From: JAWPMV01 sp039819665
GTDB taxonomy: Bacteria > Bacteroidota > Bacteroidia > J057
Assembly (NCBI GenBank): GCA_039819665.1
Contig: JBCBRM010000014.1
Coordinates: 1-64,000 of the forward strand
DNA: 64,000 nt
Direction of reading: 5' to 3'
In this document: piece after piece, positions 36,311-44,736 of the stretch
Position numbering within the stretch: the first letter of the stretch is position 1
Layout: every line of letters starts with the position of its first letter
The notes under the pieces: generated by a model
What the model was told of the DNA's origin: nothing
The model's database searches: none
Seen by the model: the letters and a program-made list of their open reading frames with translations, nothing else
Program-made: the position numbers and the translations under genes

Positions 36311-36384
36311 GTGCTGGTGTGTTGGCGTACGGGCGTGTATAGACTAAGTGAAATTCCAACACCAACACTCCAACACCCCAATAC
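36311..36384. repeat. 8-bp-period inverted array, locus C
   Basis: The left arm (36311-36342) reads GTGCTGGT, GTGTTGGC, GTACGGGC, GTGTATAG. The right arm (36361-36384), on the minus strand, reads GTATTGGG, GTGTTGGA, GTGTTGGT, followed by GTTGGAAT. The loop is AT-rich. The right arm ends 6 nt before the stop of the LytTR regulator gene at 36391. Confidence 0.8.
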
Positions 36385-36390
36385 GTGTTC

Positions 36391-37134
36391 TTACAGCCTA
36401 TTCAGCCTATCGTAAAAGGATTCCTTATAGGTTTTTCCCAGGGGTATCTCATGCGACCCGATTTGCAGGGTCTGATTGAGTTGGTGAATGGACTCCAGGT
36501 GGAGGGGATTGATGAGGAAGGATTTGTGTACCCGGATATATGGAGAAGGATTGAGCTTTCTTTGGATTTCGGGCAAGGTACCGCGGATGTGGGCCTGCCG
36601 CTCCAGGGTCACGATTTTGCAGTAGCGATTACCATCCACTTCAATATAAAGGACTTCTTCTGGATGAATCTTGACCAGCTTGGGGCCGATTTTTACAAAG
36701 AAGAAATTTCTAAAAAGAATATCTGATTCCCATTGCTGGCTTTCTTTGGCTTCCTCATCCGTACTTTGTAATGCCAATTCAATACTGCTTTGCAAAGCCA
36801 GTTTCTCTACCGGTTTGGTCAGATAAGCATAAGGATGGGTTAGACTCGCTTTTTTGAAGGTTTGAGTATCGGAAAAAGAAGTGATGTAAATAATAGGGGT
36901 TGGCAGGTTTTGGTTGATTTTGTGGCCAAGGTCAATGCCTGATTCTTCACCGGATAAATGAATATCCAACAACACGATGTCAGGTTTCTTTTCCTTGACA
37001 ACCGGCAGCATTCCTTCGGCTTTATCCTCCAAACCCACCAGATCATATCCCAGATCTTCAAGGGTTATCCTCAGGTTTTCCTGGTGAAAGAAATCATCTT
37101 CCAGGGCAAAAACGCGGACAGATTCCCTACTCAT
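36391..37134 (-). CDS. LytTR-type response regulator
   Basis: A 247-residue two-component regulator. The receiver domain (about 5-125) has acidic residues L-E-D-D near the start, the phospho-acceptor Asp57 in L-L-D-I-H-L-S-G and the Lys in L-T-K-P-V. The C-terminal LytTR DNA-binding domain (about 140-247) shows F-V-K-I-G, Y-I-E-V-D-G-N, R-G-T-L, I-R-V-H-K-S-F-L-I-N and G-K-T-Y-K-E-S. LytTR proteins bind direct-repeat promoters. It overlaps the upstream kinase gene by 4 nt (ATGA), so kinase and regulator are a dedicated pair. The repeat locus C lies right after its stop. Confidence 0.93.
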   Translation of the reverse strand: MSRESVRVFALEDDFFHQENLRITLEDLGYDLVGLEDKAEGMLPVVKEKKPDIVLLDIHLSGEESGIDLGHKINQNLPTPIIYITSFSDTQTFKKASLTHPYAYLTKPVEKLALQSSIELALQSTDEEAKESQQWESDILFRNFFFVKIGPKLVKIHPEEVLYIEVDGNRYCKIVTLERQAHIRGTLPEIQRKLNPSPYIRVHKSFLINPLHLESIHQLNQTLQIGSHEIPLGKTYKESFYDRLNRL

Positions 37135-39518
37135 GTTGACAATTTCGCAAAATCAGGGGCAATCGGCAAATGTATACTAAAGCGAGAACCTTTGCCTGCT
37201 TCACTCTCGATTTTAAGTTCGCCTTTCCAGTGATCCAGCAATTGATGAATAATCTGAAAACCGAGGCCCGTTCCTTTTTCACCAGCTGTACCTCTTTCCG
37301 AACTCAGTTTGGATTCAGTAAGGAGCTGCTGGACTTGCTCCGGACTCATGCCTTTACCTGTATCCTCAAGGCTAATCTCCATATAGCGATCTTGCTGACT
37401 AGCGCTTAATTCTATCTTTCCTTTTTCTGTAAACTTGATAGCATTCCCAACGAGGTTATTTAGAACCACACTCAAACCATTCTTATCTCCCTTCCATTTG
37501 AGCTCCTCTGGTATGCTAAGGACCAATTCGTTTCCTTTCGCCTGTGCATGTGCTTCATATCTGTCAAGAATTTCTTTCCCTAATCCCTGTAATTTGATAT
37601 CACTGGCCTGGGCTTCATACACACCCAGTTGCTGCAAGGACCAATTCAGGAGGTTGTCGAGTAGTTGTTTGAGCTGATTTGATTGTTGGTTGATGCGTTG
37701 ACTAATGGCTCCCAATTTGGAGAAATCCTCCTTTTGGACATAATGATCAAATATTTTTCCCACACTTTGGAAACCGGTAATTGGTCCACGCAAATCATGA
37801 GCAATCATGGCAAACAGCCGATCCTTACTTTCATTCAATACACTCAATTTTTCCCTTTGAGCTTTGATCTCAGTATTTCGAGTTCTCAATTGCATGAGTA
37901 GGGTGAAAACGATCCCTCCGGCAATCAACAGTAAAGCAACTATGCCTATGAGAGAATTTCTTTCTGTCTCGGTTTGCTGTAGCTCCAAATTTTGGATTTC
38001 CTGCTCTTGTTCCAATTGGGTGATTTGAGCCTCCTTCTGAACGGTCTCAAAACGAGTCTGCATTTCTGCTGTTTGCTTATTATAGCTTCTGCGTTGAAAT
38101 GAATCAGCCCAAATCTTGTAGTTCTGCTGATTTTGGAATGCAGCTGCCCAATTACCCAAGGCCGAATCGCAGGCTTTCAATCCCTCATATCCATCTCGTA
38201 ATAAATCAGCTTCATTTGAGGTGTTTCCCAATTCAATGGCATCTCGGAAATAATTTTTTGCATCCAGATATTGTCCATTTCTTCGGTGTGCATCGGCCAG
38301 TTTTAATAAGAGGAAGTCCTCTACAGCCGACTCTTCCATAGTACTTGCAACTTTTTCAGCTTTCTTCAACTCTTTTAGTGCCGCATTATACTCACCTTGA
38401 TGAGTCAAAAATTCTCCATAATAGGAGCGAACCAAAACTTCAAATCTGGGAGAAGGAATTACCTTCAGTGCATTCTCTGCAGCTTTAAAGTAAATCCTTG
38501 CGGAGTCTTTACGTCCCAGGCTAGCCTGTATGCGAGCCATATCCACAAAAGCAGATACATAGTTGATAGAAGGTTTGGATTTTTCGATTTCCAGGGCACC
38601 TCGTGCAAAAGGTTCAGCCGCTTCATATTCACCTCTGTTGAAATAGTAGGCAAATAGCAAAGCCTTGGATACACGAGATACCTGCACATAATTGGTTTGT
38701 TTGGAAAGCTCATTTGCCTTTAATCCATAATAAATCAGAGAATCCCCGTAGCCTAGATCTCCATAATATTCTGCCAGATTGTAAAGCAGGATTCCTTCAT
38801 ATACGGGAGCAGGATTTTGCTTATATATTTCACGGGCCAGTTGCAGATAGTGGGCGACAGAATCCGATTTTTGAAATTTTAGGATATAGGCTTTCTGGGT
38901 ATAGTTGAATGCAAGATCATGCTGATCTCCATTTTTTATGCTTTGTTCGATGGCCAGGTTTCTATATTCCAGACTTTTGTTGAGGTCAGAGAGAATAGAG
39001 AGGTAGGCGAAAGAATTGTAGGAATGATTGATCAGCTTGCCCAAATTATTTTTTTTGGCATAATCCAGGGCTCCTTTTACAAAGCCTTCTGCTTCCTGCA
39101 TTTTTTGTATTGCCAGAAAGCCACGAGATAGGGCCAGACCCACCATATGAATTTCTACTGAATCACCTGCTACTTTTGCCAATTCTAGTGCTTGTGTGCC
39201 ATCCTGAATCAATTGGGCAATATTCTGAACCATGAGTCCTCTCGACCAGGAGAGCTGCCGATACGCCTTGGCCTGAGCGAGCGTATCCTTTGATTTCTCA
39301 GCCAGAGAAAGAGCGATTTCTGAATATTTTCGAACAGAATCTGTCGAGAAAGGCCGTAGTTTTTGAGCCAGTGTCAAGCTATGATCCAAACTGTCGGCTG
39401 GGGTGTTTACCGTAGATATATTTTGTCGAAAGCCCTCTATTTCAGGGGTTTGAGCTAGAGAGAGTAGGGAAAAAGTAGTAAATGAGAGTAATAAGCAGAT
39501 AATCCTGATCGCACGCAT
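37131..39518 (-). CDS. TPR-containing sensor histidine kinase
   Basis: A 795-residue kinase. Signal peptide (about 1-23), then about 450 residues of tetratricopeptide-like helical repeats facing the periplasm, one TM segment (about 523-543) preceded by a coiled coil, a HisKA domain with phospho-acceptor His574 in A-H-D-L-R-G-P, and a HATPase domain with L-N-N-L-V-G-N-A-I-K-F-T and D-T-G-K-G-M, then G-T-G-L-G. The periplasmic TPR is a typical Bacteroidota sensor module. It lies 4 nt overlapping with its LytTR regulator. Note the kinase is of HisKA class rather than the LytS class usually paired with LytTR. Confidence 0.93.
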   Translation of the reverse strand: MRAIRIICLLLSFTTFSLLSLAQTPEIEGFRQNISTVNTPADSLDHSLTLAQKLRPFSTDSVRKYSEIALSLAEKSKDTLAQAKAYRQLSWSRGLMVQNIAQLIQDGTQALELAKVAGDSVEIHMVGLALSRGFLAIQKMQEAEGFVKGALDYAKKNNLGKLINHSYNSFAYLSILSDLNKSLEYRNLAIEQSIKNGDQHDLAFNYTQKAYILKFQKSDSVAHYLQLAREIYKQNPAPVYEGILLYNLAEYYGDLGYGDSLIYYGLKANELSKQTNYVQVSRVSKALLFAYYFNRGEYEAAEPFARGALEIEKSKPSINYVSAFVDMARIQASLGRKDSARIYFKAAENALKVIPSPRFEVLVRSYYGEFLTHQGEYNAALKELKKAEKVASTMEESAVEDFLLLKLADAHRRNGQYLDAKNYFRDAIELGNTSNEADLLRDGYEGLKACDSALGNWAAAFQNQQNYKIWADSFQRRSYNKQTAEMQTRFETVQKEAQITQLEQEQEIQNLELQQTETERNSLIGIVALLLIAGGIVFTLLMQLRTRNTEIKAQREKLSVLNESKDRLFAMIAHDLRGPITGFQSVGKIFDHYVQKEDFSKLGAISQRINQQSNQLKQLLDNLLNWSLQQLGVYEAQASDIKLQGLGKEILDRYEAHAQAKGNELVLSIPEELKWKGDKNGLSVVLNNLVGNAIKFTEKGKIELSASQQDRYMEISLEDTGKGMSPEQVQQLLTESKLSSERGTAGEKGTGLGFQIIHQLLDHWKGELKIESEAGKGSRFSIHLPIAPDFAKLST

Positions 39519-39618
39519 AGGACAAAATTAATCAATTCTGAGAGAAATAAAGGACGAGGATGGATTATACCTTGTTTTTTAAACGATTGAGGTCGTAAAT
39601 TTCCATAAAAATCACTAC

Positions 39619-41043
39619 ATGAAAATTCATATTCTAGCCTTTACCCTTCTATTGGGAAGCAGCCTTTTCGCCCAAAATACATCCTTGACTGCCAGCTACT
39701 ATAATAAGATCAAATCGGAAGGCGATTTGGCAAAACTTCAGTTTTTTTTCAGCCAAATGCCCAAAGGGGGAGATGTGCATCATCACTTCGGAGGCGCTTT
39801 ATATGTGGAGTCTTATCTCGAGTGGATGGAGGAAAAAGGCTATTATATCAATACGGAGAGCCTCAAAGCCTCCAAAGAAAATTGTATGCCCTGTATTTCG
39901 GTCGAGCAATTGCTTGGAGACTCAGATATGAGCGAAAAAGTAATTGAGCGCTGGTCGATACAGGACTATGAACATACTTTCGCCTATCAATTACCTCCTG
40001 ATCAACACTTTTTCAATTCCTTCAGCTACTTCGGGAATCGGGAGTTTAGGGATTATAAAGAAGGTCTCCACATGCTCAAAGAGAGAGCCCTTAAAGAAAA
40101 TGTGCAGTATATAGAAACAATGGCTTTGACGATCAGGATTCCTGTTAGTTTTGGGGAATATGACGAGAGACTTTGGCACGCTCAGGATCAGAGAGACACT
40201 TCTGGCTTGTTTAGCTTATTGGGTGAAATTGATGCTAAGATGCAGGGGGAGGAACTAAATAAGACCGTAGCTACTTATATCAAGACTTTGCAAGATTATC
40301 ATGAAGGTCTGGATCAGGAAGATTTCTCCTTACGCTATCAATCCTATATCACTCGTTTTAGAAATCCCTCCGATATATTTAGCAGTCTGTATGCTTCTTT
40401 TATGTCCGCTAATGAGGATCCTCTGATTGTTGGGGTGAATATTGTTGCTCCGGAACATGGTCGAGTGTCTATGCGAGATTATTGGCTGCATATGCAGATG
40501 TTCCGTTATATCTCCCGCAAATTTCCTGAAGTGAATATGAGTCTGCATGCCGGAGAATTAGCATTGGGAATGGTGAAACCTGAAGATCTGGGCTATCATA
40601 TTCATGATGCATTATTTGTTGCAGGCGCTCACCGAATTGGGCATGGGATCGATATGCCTTTCGAATCGGAAGCAGTGAAAAGCCTGAGGTATATGGCAGC
40701 AAATAAGATTCCGGTAGAAGTGAATCTTACGAGCAATGAATTCATCCTGGGAGTATCGGGACCCGAGCACCCAATCAACTTATATCATGAGTTCGGGGTG
40801 CCTATCATCATTTCAACGGATGATCCCGGCGTATCGAGAAATAACCTAAGTAGTGAATACACCAAGCTTGGGAGTCGCTACGATTTCAACTACCAGGAGA
40901 TTAAGGGTTTTGTGTACAATAGTATTCACCTCTCTTTTATGAGCGAAGAAGACAAGGAAAGCAGCCTACGGCTTCTTGATGGGAAGTTTGAGGAATTTGA
41001 GGCTATGATAGCTTTACACTTTAAGAATCTGAGAAAGAAATAA
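39619..41043 (+). CDS. Secreted adenosine deaminase-family protein (ADGF-like)
   Basis: A 474-residue metal-dependent amidohydrolase with a signal peptide (about 1-19). The zinc-ligand motif appears as D-V-H-H-H-F-G-G (residues 52-59), followed later by S-L-H-A-G-E, H-R-I-G-H-G and S-T-D-D-P-G-V-S. This is the full adenosine deaminase/ADGF catalytic set. It converts adenosine or deoxyadenosine to inosine, presumably in the periplasm for nucleoside salvage. The insertion between the first His pair and the catalytic Glu is long, as in ADGF-type secreted deaminases. It is a single gene, converging with the SnoaL-like gene 41047. Confidence 0.93.
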   Translation: MKIHILAFTLLLGSSLFAQNTSLTASYYNKIKSEGDLAKLQFFFSQMPKGGDVHHHFGGALYVESYLEWMEEKGYYINTESLKASKENCMPCISVEQLLGDSDMSEKVIERWSIQDYEHTFAYQLPPDQHFFNSFSYFGNREFRDYKEGLHMLKERALKENVQYIETMALTIRIPVSFGEYDERLWHAQDQRDTSGLFSLLGEIDAKMQGEELNKTVATYIKTLQDYHEGLDQEDFSLRYQSYITRFRNPSDIFSSLYASFMSANEDPLIVGVNIVAPEHGRVSMRDYWLHMQMFRYISRKFPEVNMSLHAGELALGMVKPEDLGYHIHDALFVAGAHRIGHGIDMPFESEAVKSLRYMAANKIPVEVNLTSNEFILGVSGPEHPINLYHEFGVPIIISTDDPGVSRNNLSSEYTKLGSRYDFNYQEIKGFVYNSIHLSFMSEEDKESSLRLLDGKFEEFEAMIALHFKNLRKK

Positions 41044-41046
41044 AAC

Positions 41047-41493
41047 TTATTCGCAGCCTTCCTTCTGTACGGTATAAGAAAGGTTGACAATCTTCCATCC
41101 CTCCTTACTCTTTGTCAGGGTAAATGCGTCAGTCCCACAATGGCTGAATGTATCGTCTATGTAAAACTTATAGCGGGTCCAAACCATGGCCAGATTGTGA
41201 TCAATAAAAACTTTTGGCTCGATGGCTTCTTCCCTCCACTTAGCCTTGGCCTCTCCCAAACTAGCAAGATAAGTGGCGAAGCTTCTGGCTTCAGGATCAC
41301 TTTCCTGAGAAGGACTGATCATACGGAAGGAATGCCCCTCTGTATGCAGTAGACTTTTCGCCAGTTCCACATCTTTATCCTCCATGCTTGAGAAAAACTG
41401 GTCTACAATAGTCAATATTTTTTCCTCTTCGCTTGTCTGGGCAAAAGAAATGAACGGTAGGAGATAAAGAAATAGTAGGAAGTACATTCTCAT
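41047..41493 (-). CDS. Secreted SnoaL/NTF2-like protein
   Basis: A 148-residue protein with a signal peptide (about 1-18). The NTF2/SnoaL cone-shaped fold is suggested by the helix I-L-T-I-V-D-Q-F-F-S-S-M-E-D-K-D, the following L-L-H-T-E-G-H strand and the final W-K-I-V-N-L-S-Y. It could bind a small molecule or act as an accessory; no catalytic pair is certain. Two cysteines (in H-C-G and the C-terminal G-C-E) may form a disulfide. It overlaps the upstream small membrane gene by 4 nt, so the two are coupled. Confidence 0.65.
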   Translation of the reverse strand: MRMYFLLFLYLLPFISFAQTSEEEKILTIVDQFFSSMEDKDVELAKSLLHTEGHSFRMISPSQESDPEARSFATYLASLGEAKAKWREEAIEPKVFIDHNLAMVWTRYKFYIDDTFSHCGTDAFTLTKSKEGWKIVNLSYTVQKEGCE

Positions 41494-41783
41494 AAGGCCA
41501 GGGATAAAGGATCAAGAAAGAGGAGACTTAGCAGGAGAATATTCAGGCCTACGAGGAAAAATCCACTGGAAGGGACCTTAAACTTTTCTGCCCGAAATAA
41601 GAGAAAAGATAAAAGCAAAGAAGCAGGTGCCAGTAAAAGAAAGAGTCCTCCCAAAAGATTGGCAAAAACCCCATAAAGCGTGTGCTCAATCTTCAGCATA
41701 TATCCGACCATCAAATAGGCGATGCAAAATATGAGGCTTGCTGTGCAGGCCCAGGCAATGGTTCTTTGACTGCTGAGATTCAT
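41490..41783 (-). CDS. Small three-TM membrane protein
   Basis: A 97-residue hydrophobic protein with three predicted membrane segments (about 10-32, 38-64, 73-95) and no signal peptide. There is no recognisable family. Its ATGA overlap with the downstream SnoaL-like secreted protein suggests a common task. Confidence 0.6.
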   Translation of the reverse strand: MNLSSQRTIAWACTASLIFCIAYLMVGYMLKIEHTLYGVFANLLGGLFLLLAPASLLLSFLLFRAEKFKVPSSGFFLVGLNILLLSLLFLDPLSLAL

Positions 41784-41874
41784 GCTGATTCCTTTTTTGC
41801 AATATATTCACTGAATAGTAAATATCAATCTTGGGATTTGGGAAAAGGAGTTTTCTGTTGGGGTATTTGAGGGC

Positions 41875-41989
41875 TTTTCCAGCTTTTTAGAAAAGGTGGA
41901 GCCAAAATCGTAGAGCCCGAAGCCAGCCACACTCGCTGCCCCTTTTCCCGAAGAGCTCTGCAGGGCCAACTCAACTGGGTAGTTGCATC
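41875..41989 (-). repeat. Dispersed intergenic repeat, copy 1
   Basis: The reverse complement of this stretch aligns with 55944-56060, in the opposite orientation. The best block is 41904-41931 against 56002-56029, with 27 of 28 identical bases. Both copies end in a TTTTCTAAAAA tract and contain GGGCTCTACGATTTT. Both lie outside genes, so this is a mobile or repeated intergenic element about 115 nt long. Confidence 0.7.
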
Positions 41990-42008
41990 ATGAGATGTCA
42001 GAAATAGA

Positions 42009-42075
42009 AAAAGGACTTTAGCAAAGCCACGTTTTTACCCATTATCCGTAGAAAAGCTTTGCTAAAAATCCTTTT
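42009..42075. terminator. Long imperfect hairpin downstream of the crp-like gene
   Basis: Arms AAAAGGA..TTTAGCAAAGC and GCTTTGCTAAA..TCCTTTT (11 + 7 bp, small bulge) surround a 28-nt loop. It lies downstream of the minus-strand Crp gene and can act as terminator on either strand. Confidence 0.6.
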
Positions 42076-42079
42076 GGGG

Positions 42080-42164
42080 GTATTAAAGTGTTTTAGTGTT
42101 ATGGTGCGGGAGTTGAAAAATACCTACAACACTACAACACTACAACACGAGAGCACTCTAGTAC
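42080..42164. repeat. 8-bp-period inverted array, locus D
   Basis: The left arm (42080-42111) reads GTATTAAA, GTGTTTTA, GTGTTATG, GTGCGGGA. The right arm (42125-42164), on the minus strand, reads GTACTAGA, GTGCTCTC and three GTGTTGTA. It ends 4 nt before the stop codon of the Crp-family gene at 42169. Confidence 0.82.
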
Positions 42165-42168
42165 TTCC

Positions 42169-42903
42169 TTATGCCATATTCCTCCTTCTCATGGCCTTCC
42201 CACCACCGGAATAGACTTCTGAATGTAGATCATTGATATTTCGGATGGTAGTCCTGCGGCGGTTGAAGTCAAGAATACGAGCTTCGCGAAATTTGTTAAG
42301 AACAGTTGTTACAGTTTGGCGGGAAGTTCCAGTAAAGCTGGCAATCTCCTGATGCGTCAGGTAGTTCTTTAAAACTACTGCACCGTCAAGGGTAGTTCTA
42401 CCACTTTTGCTGGCTTGTTCGATGACAAACTCAGCAATGCGCGCACGAGCATCTTTGAATAAAAGAGACTCCATTCTTTTCTGGCTATACATCACCCGCC
42501 ATCCCAGTAACTGATGAATGTATTTTCCGAATCCTTCACTATCTCTCATCATTTCCATGACTTGATCCGTGGAGATTACACAAATTTCGCAGTCTTCGGC
42601 AGCCTGGGCATAGTCAACTCTTTTTCCTGGGCCATATACAGCTGATTCCCCAAAGATTTCTCCTTTATGCAATAGAGCTTTGATCACTTCCTGTCCCTCA
42701 TCTGTATATCCTATGATCTTTACTGCTCCTTTCTGGATGAAATATAGTTTGTCTGCATTATCATTGTTGAAATAAATGAAGTCGCGCTTCCCAAAACTTT
42801 TTCTGGTACTAAGTTTTTGTCCTGCTTCTGAATTTAAATAGGCGCAAAAGCACTCCTGAAGATTCAACTTGTCTGAATACCATATTTGATGTTGAGAGTT
42901 CAT
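42169..42903 (-). CDS. Crp/Fnr-family transcriptional regulator
   Basis: A 244-residue regulator. The ATG at 42903 is chosen over an upstream ATG (42951) because the extra 16 residues do not look coding and the preceding sequence is AT-rich leader-like. The cyclic-nucleotide-binding-fold domain (about 25-145) has G-E-I-F-G-E-S-A-V-Y. A C-terminal winged helix follows, with L-T-H-Q-E-I-A-S-F-T-G-T-S-R-Q-T-V-T-T-V-L-N. No cysteines suitable for an Fe-S cluster are clustered at the N-terminus, so it is closer to Crp than to Fnr. The effector is unknown. It is a single gene; the repeat locus D follows. Confidence 0.92.
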   Translation of the reverse strand: MNSQHQIWYSDKLNLQECFCAYLNSEAGQKLSTRKSFGKRDFIYFNNDNADKLYFIQKGAVKIIGYTDEGQEVIKALLHKGEIFGESAVYGPGKRVDYAQAAEDCEICVISTDQVMEMMRDSEGFGKYIHQLLGWRVMYSQKRMESLLFKDARARIAEFVIEQASKSGRTTLDGAVVLKNYLTHQEIASFTGTSRQTVTTVLNKFREARILDFNRRRTTIRNINDLHSEVYSGGGKAMRRRNMA

Positions 42904-43466
42904 TTTGTTTTGATTTAATGGTTTAAGGCGGCAAAAATCTATGCCTGACACGTAGAGGTGGTATGAATTTTTTGGATCTGTTTGTAGGTGTGGAATTGCA
43001 ATCTTTTAGTTCGCAAGCACATAATCTCTTGTAAGAGGTAACCTATGGGAGATTCAGGGAAACTATCTTTAGCTCTTTCGCTTGTCTGTTTCTTACCTGA
43101 CAGATTTTTCAAGTTCCTTTGCCTTACTTGCATCAAGATATGTGGTCGTTTGAACATGCTAAAAGTGTATTGCGTTCTGTTGATTAATTCACATTACAAG
43201 ATTAGCCTTCAATTATCACAAAGGATTCACATGGATGTCATCTTTTTATTCCAATTGAAATCTGTCTTTAGAAAATTTTAACAAGTAAAATCCGAGAGGA
43301 AATACCCCCTCGGATTTATGTATTATATTGAAAGCCAGTTTATTATTCTATCTTTTTGTCTATTTACATTTCCGTCTTTTATCTGACCTTTCCTTAATTA
43401 TCACAAAAGTATTGCGAACTATAGAGTGGATGGGAGCTTATTATCGAAGCTGATCGGGAAAATTCA
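42904..43466. other. 563-nt gene-free spacer upstream of crp-like gene
   Basis: It holds the Crp gene leader and promoter region. It contains a 12-bp direct repeat AATTATCACAAA at 43211-43222 and 43396-43407, several TCACA/TGTGA half-sites, and one hairpin at 43288-43317. No credible open frame and no RNA gene were recognised. The hairpin lies about 150 nt beyond the HxlR stop, so it may end that transcript. Confidence 0.5.
43288..43317. terminator. Hairpin in the 42.9-43.5 kb spacer
   Basis: A 9-bp stem AAATCCGAG/CTCGGATTT with a 12-nt loop. It may terminate the HxlR transcript (minus strand, followed by a TTTTAC tract) or an unseen small RNA. Confidence 0.6.
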
Positions 43467-43868
43467 TCAAGTCTTGGCTTTATAATCCTCAATAATTTCA
43501 CTTCTTCGGGCCAAACGTTGATTGACTTCCTTTTCACTTACACTTGAATTTGGATCATGCTTGGCTCCCCAAACCCAGAATTCAATAATGAGGGGGATAA
43601 GGTCCTTGCCTTTTTCTTCCAGAGAATAATACTTCATGGTTTTATTATGCTCATAAGGAGAACTTTTGATAATCCCATAAGTCTCCAGCATTTTTAGTCT
43701 GTCAGATAAGACATTTGTTGCTATCCCTTCTCCGGCATGCAGAAAGTCTTTATAAAAGTGCTTATCCGCCAGAGCAATATCCCGCAATATCAACAAGGTC
43801 CACTTATCCCCCAGCAAATCCAGGAAATAGCTTATTGGGCAATCAGACCTCTTCTCTATTTTTCTCAT
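43467..43868 (-). CDS. HxlR-family winged-helix regulator
   Basis: A 133-residue HxlR-type repressor. The family pattern starts C-P-I-S-Y-F-L-D-L-L-G-D-K-W-T-L-L-I-L-R-D, followed by F-L-H-A-G-E-G-I-A-T-N-V-L-S-D-R-L-K-M-L and Y-S-L-E-E-K-G-K-D-L-I. The conserved Cys (Cys10) near the N-terminus is the usual thiol switch that senses electrophiles or oxidants. Its gene lies 52 nt downstream of the SDR gene on the same strand, and twin palindromes upstream of the SDR/DinB start region are candidate binding sites. Confidence 0.9.
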   Translation of the reverse strand: MRKIEKRSDCPISYFLDLLGDKWTLLILRDIALADKHFYKDFLHAGEGIATNVLSDRLKMLETYGIIKSSPYEHNKTMKYYSLEEKGKDLIPLIIEFWVWGAKHDPNSSVSEKEVNQRLARRSEIIEDYKAKT

Positions 43869-43920
43869 AAGGGTAAATATATTTATTCTTCCTCAGGATT
43901 GCCCCACATCCTTTCCTCTT

Positions 43921-44664
43921 TTACTCCTTGTTAAGGGTACGAAATGCCAATTTAGGAGCCAGTCGGCTAATGATTTTTAAGCTATTTATCGGACTTACCA
44001 GAATCTCATTTTTATTCTTTTTGAGTCCCTTGATGGTCAGCTCCGCAAATTTTTCCGGACTGATTTTCTTCATGCCTTCTGAACCCGGGTTATTGACATT
44101 CATGCGCGTATCAACTACCGGAGGACTTAGTAGTACGACTTTTGCATTGCTTTCTTTCAATTGATGTCGCAGAGATTCTGTCCATGAATTGATAGCTGCT
44201 TTAGAGGCAGAATAAATCATGGCCGCGGTCATCGGAACAAAGCCCAGACCGGAAGTAAGGTTGACAATAACAGGCTCTTTACTTTTGAGGAGTTCTTTTA
44301 GAAAAATATTAGTGACAAGTACTGGCCCCTTGAGGTTTATATCAATTTCTTCCAATTGCTTTTCCAATGGATAGTCTTCCAGGATATTGAACCTGCGAAA
44401 GACGGCTGCATTATTGATCAACATATCCACTCCTCCCAGAAATTCCCGACTCTTTTGGAGCAATTTTTCGACATCCGCTCTTACGCTTACGTCGCATTGG
44501 GCAATTTTGAGTTGTGGAGTTTCATCTTTTGCCATTTGGAGCGCAGCTAGATTTCGGGCACAAACGAGCACTTGCGCACCCTCCGCTATCAGTTTTCTGG
44601 CTAGTTCAAGACCAATACCAATTGAACCACCAGTTATTAAGACTTTTTTAGCTCTAAGATTCAT
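43921..44664 (-). CDS. Short-chain dehydrogenase/reductase
   Basis: A 247-residue classical SDR oxidoreductase. The cofactor motif is T-G-G-S-I-G-I-G-L at 11-19; N-N-A-A-V follows near 87-91; the catalytic Ser (N-L-T-S-G) and Y-S-A-S-K (Tyr and Lys) are both intact. N-A-A rather than a downstream Gly-rich tail fits the DltE/YciK-like subgroup. NAD(P)-dependent carbonyl or alcohol oxidoreductase; substrate unknown. Its gene is divergent from the DinB gene and near the HxlR regulator, so it is probably part of the HxlR-controlled response to reactive aldehydes or quinones. Confidence 0.9.
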   Translation of the reverse strand: MNLRAKKVLITGGSIGIGLELARKLIAEGAQVLVCARNLAALQMAKDETPQLKIAQCDVSVRADVEKLLQKSREFLGGVDMLINNAAVFRRFNILEDYPLEKQLEEIDINLKGPVLVTNIFLKELLKSKEPVIVNLTSGLGFVPMTAAMIYSASKAAINSWTESLRHQLKESNAKVVLLSPPVVDTRMNVNNPGSEGMKKISPEKFAELTIKGLKKNKNEILVSPINSLKIISRLAPKLAFRTLNKE

Positions 44665-44736
44665 TGTTTTAGGATTAAAGGATTAACAATTAACTGCCCT
44701 CCAAATTTTTATCAGGCATATTTTTTCTAAATACTC

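Larger units (their letters stand above)
41784..42168. other. Long spacer: dispersed repeat copy, terminator hairpin and repeat locus D
   Basis: A 385-nt gene-free region between divergent-facing neighbours: the membrane gene starting at 41783 and the Crp gene ending at 42169. It holds a dispersed repeat copy (41875-41989), a strong hairpin (42009-42075) and the 8-bp-period array (42080-42164). No protein-coding gene is supported. Confidence 0.6.

Noticed and set aside
43045..43281. 78-codon open frame in the spacer before the crp-like gene
   Set aside because: It has hydrophobic, cysteine-rich composition typical of AT-rich non-coding sequence, with no family features.
42904..43466. tRNA or small stable RNA gene in the long spacer
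   Set aside because: No cloverleaf and no CCA end; only a single 9-bp hairpin is visible.
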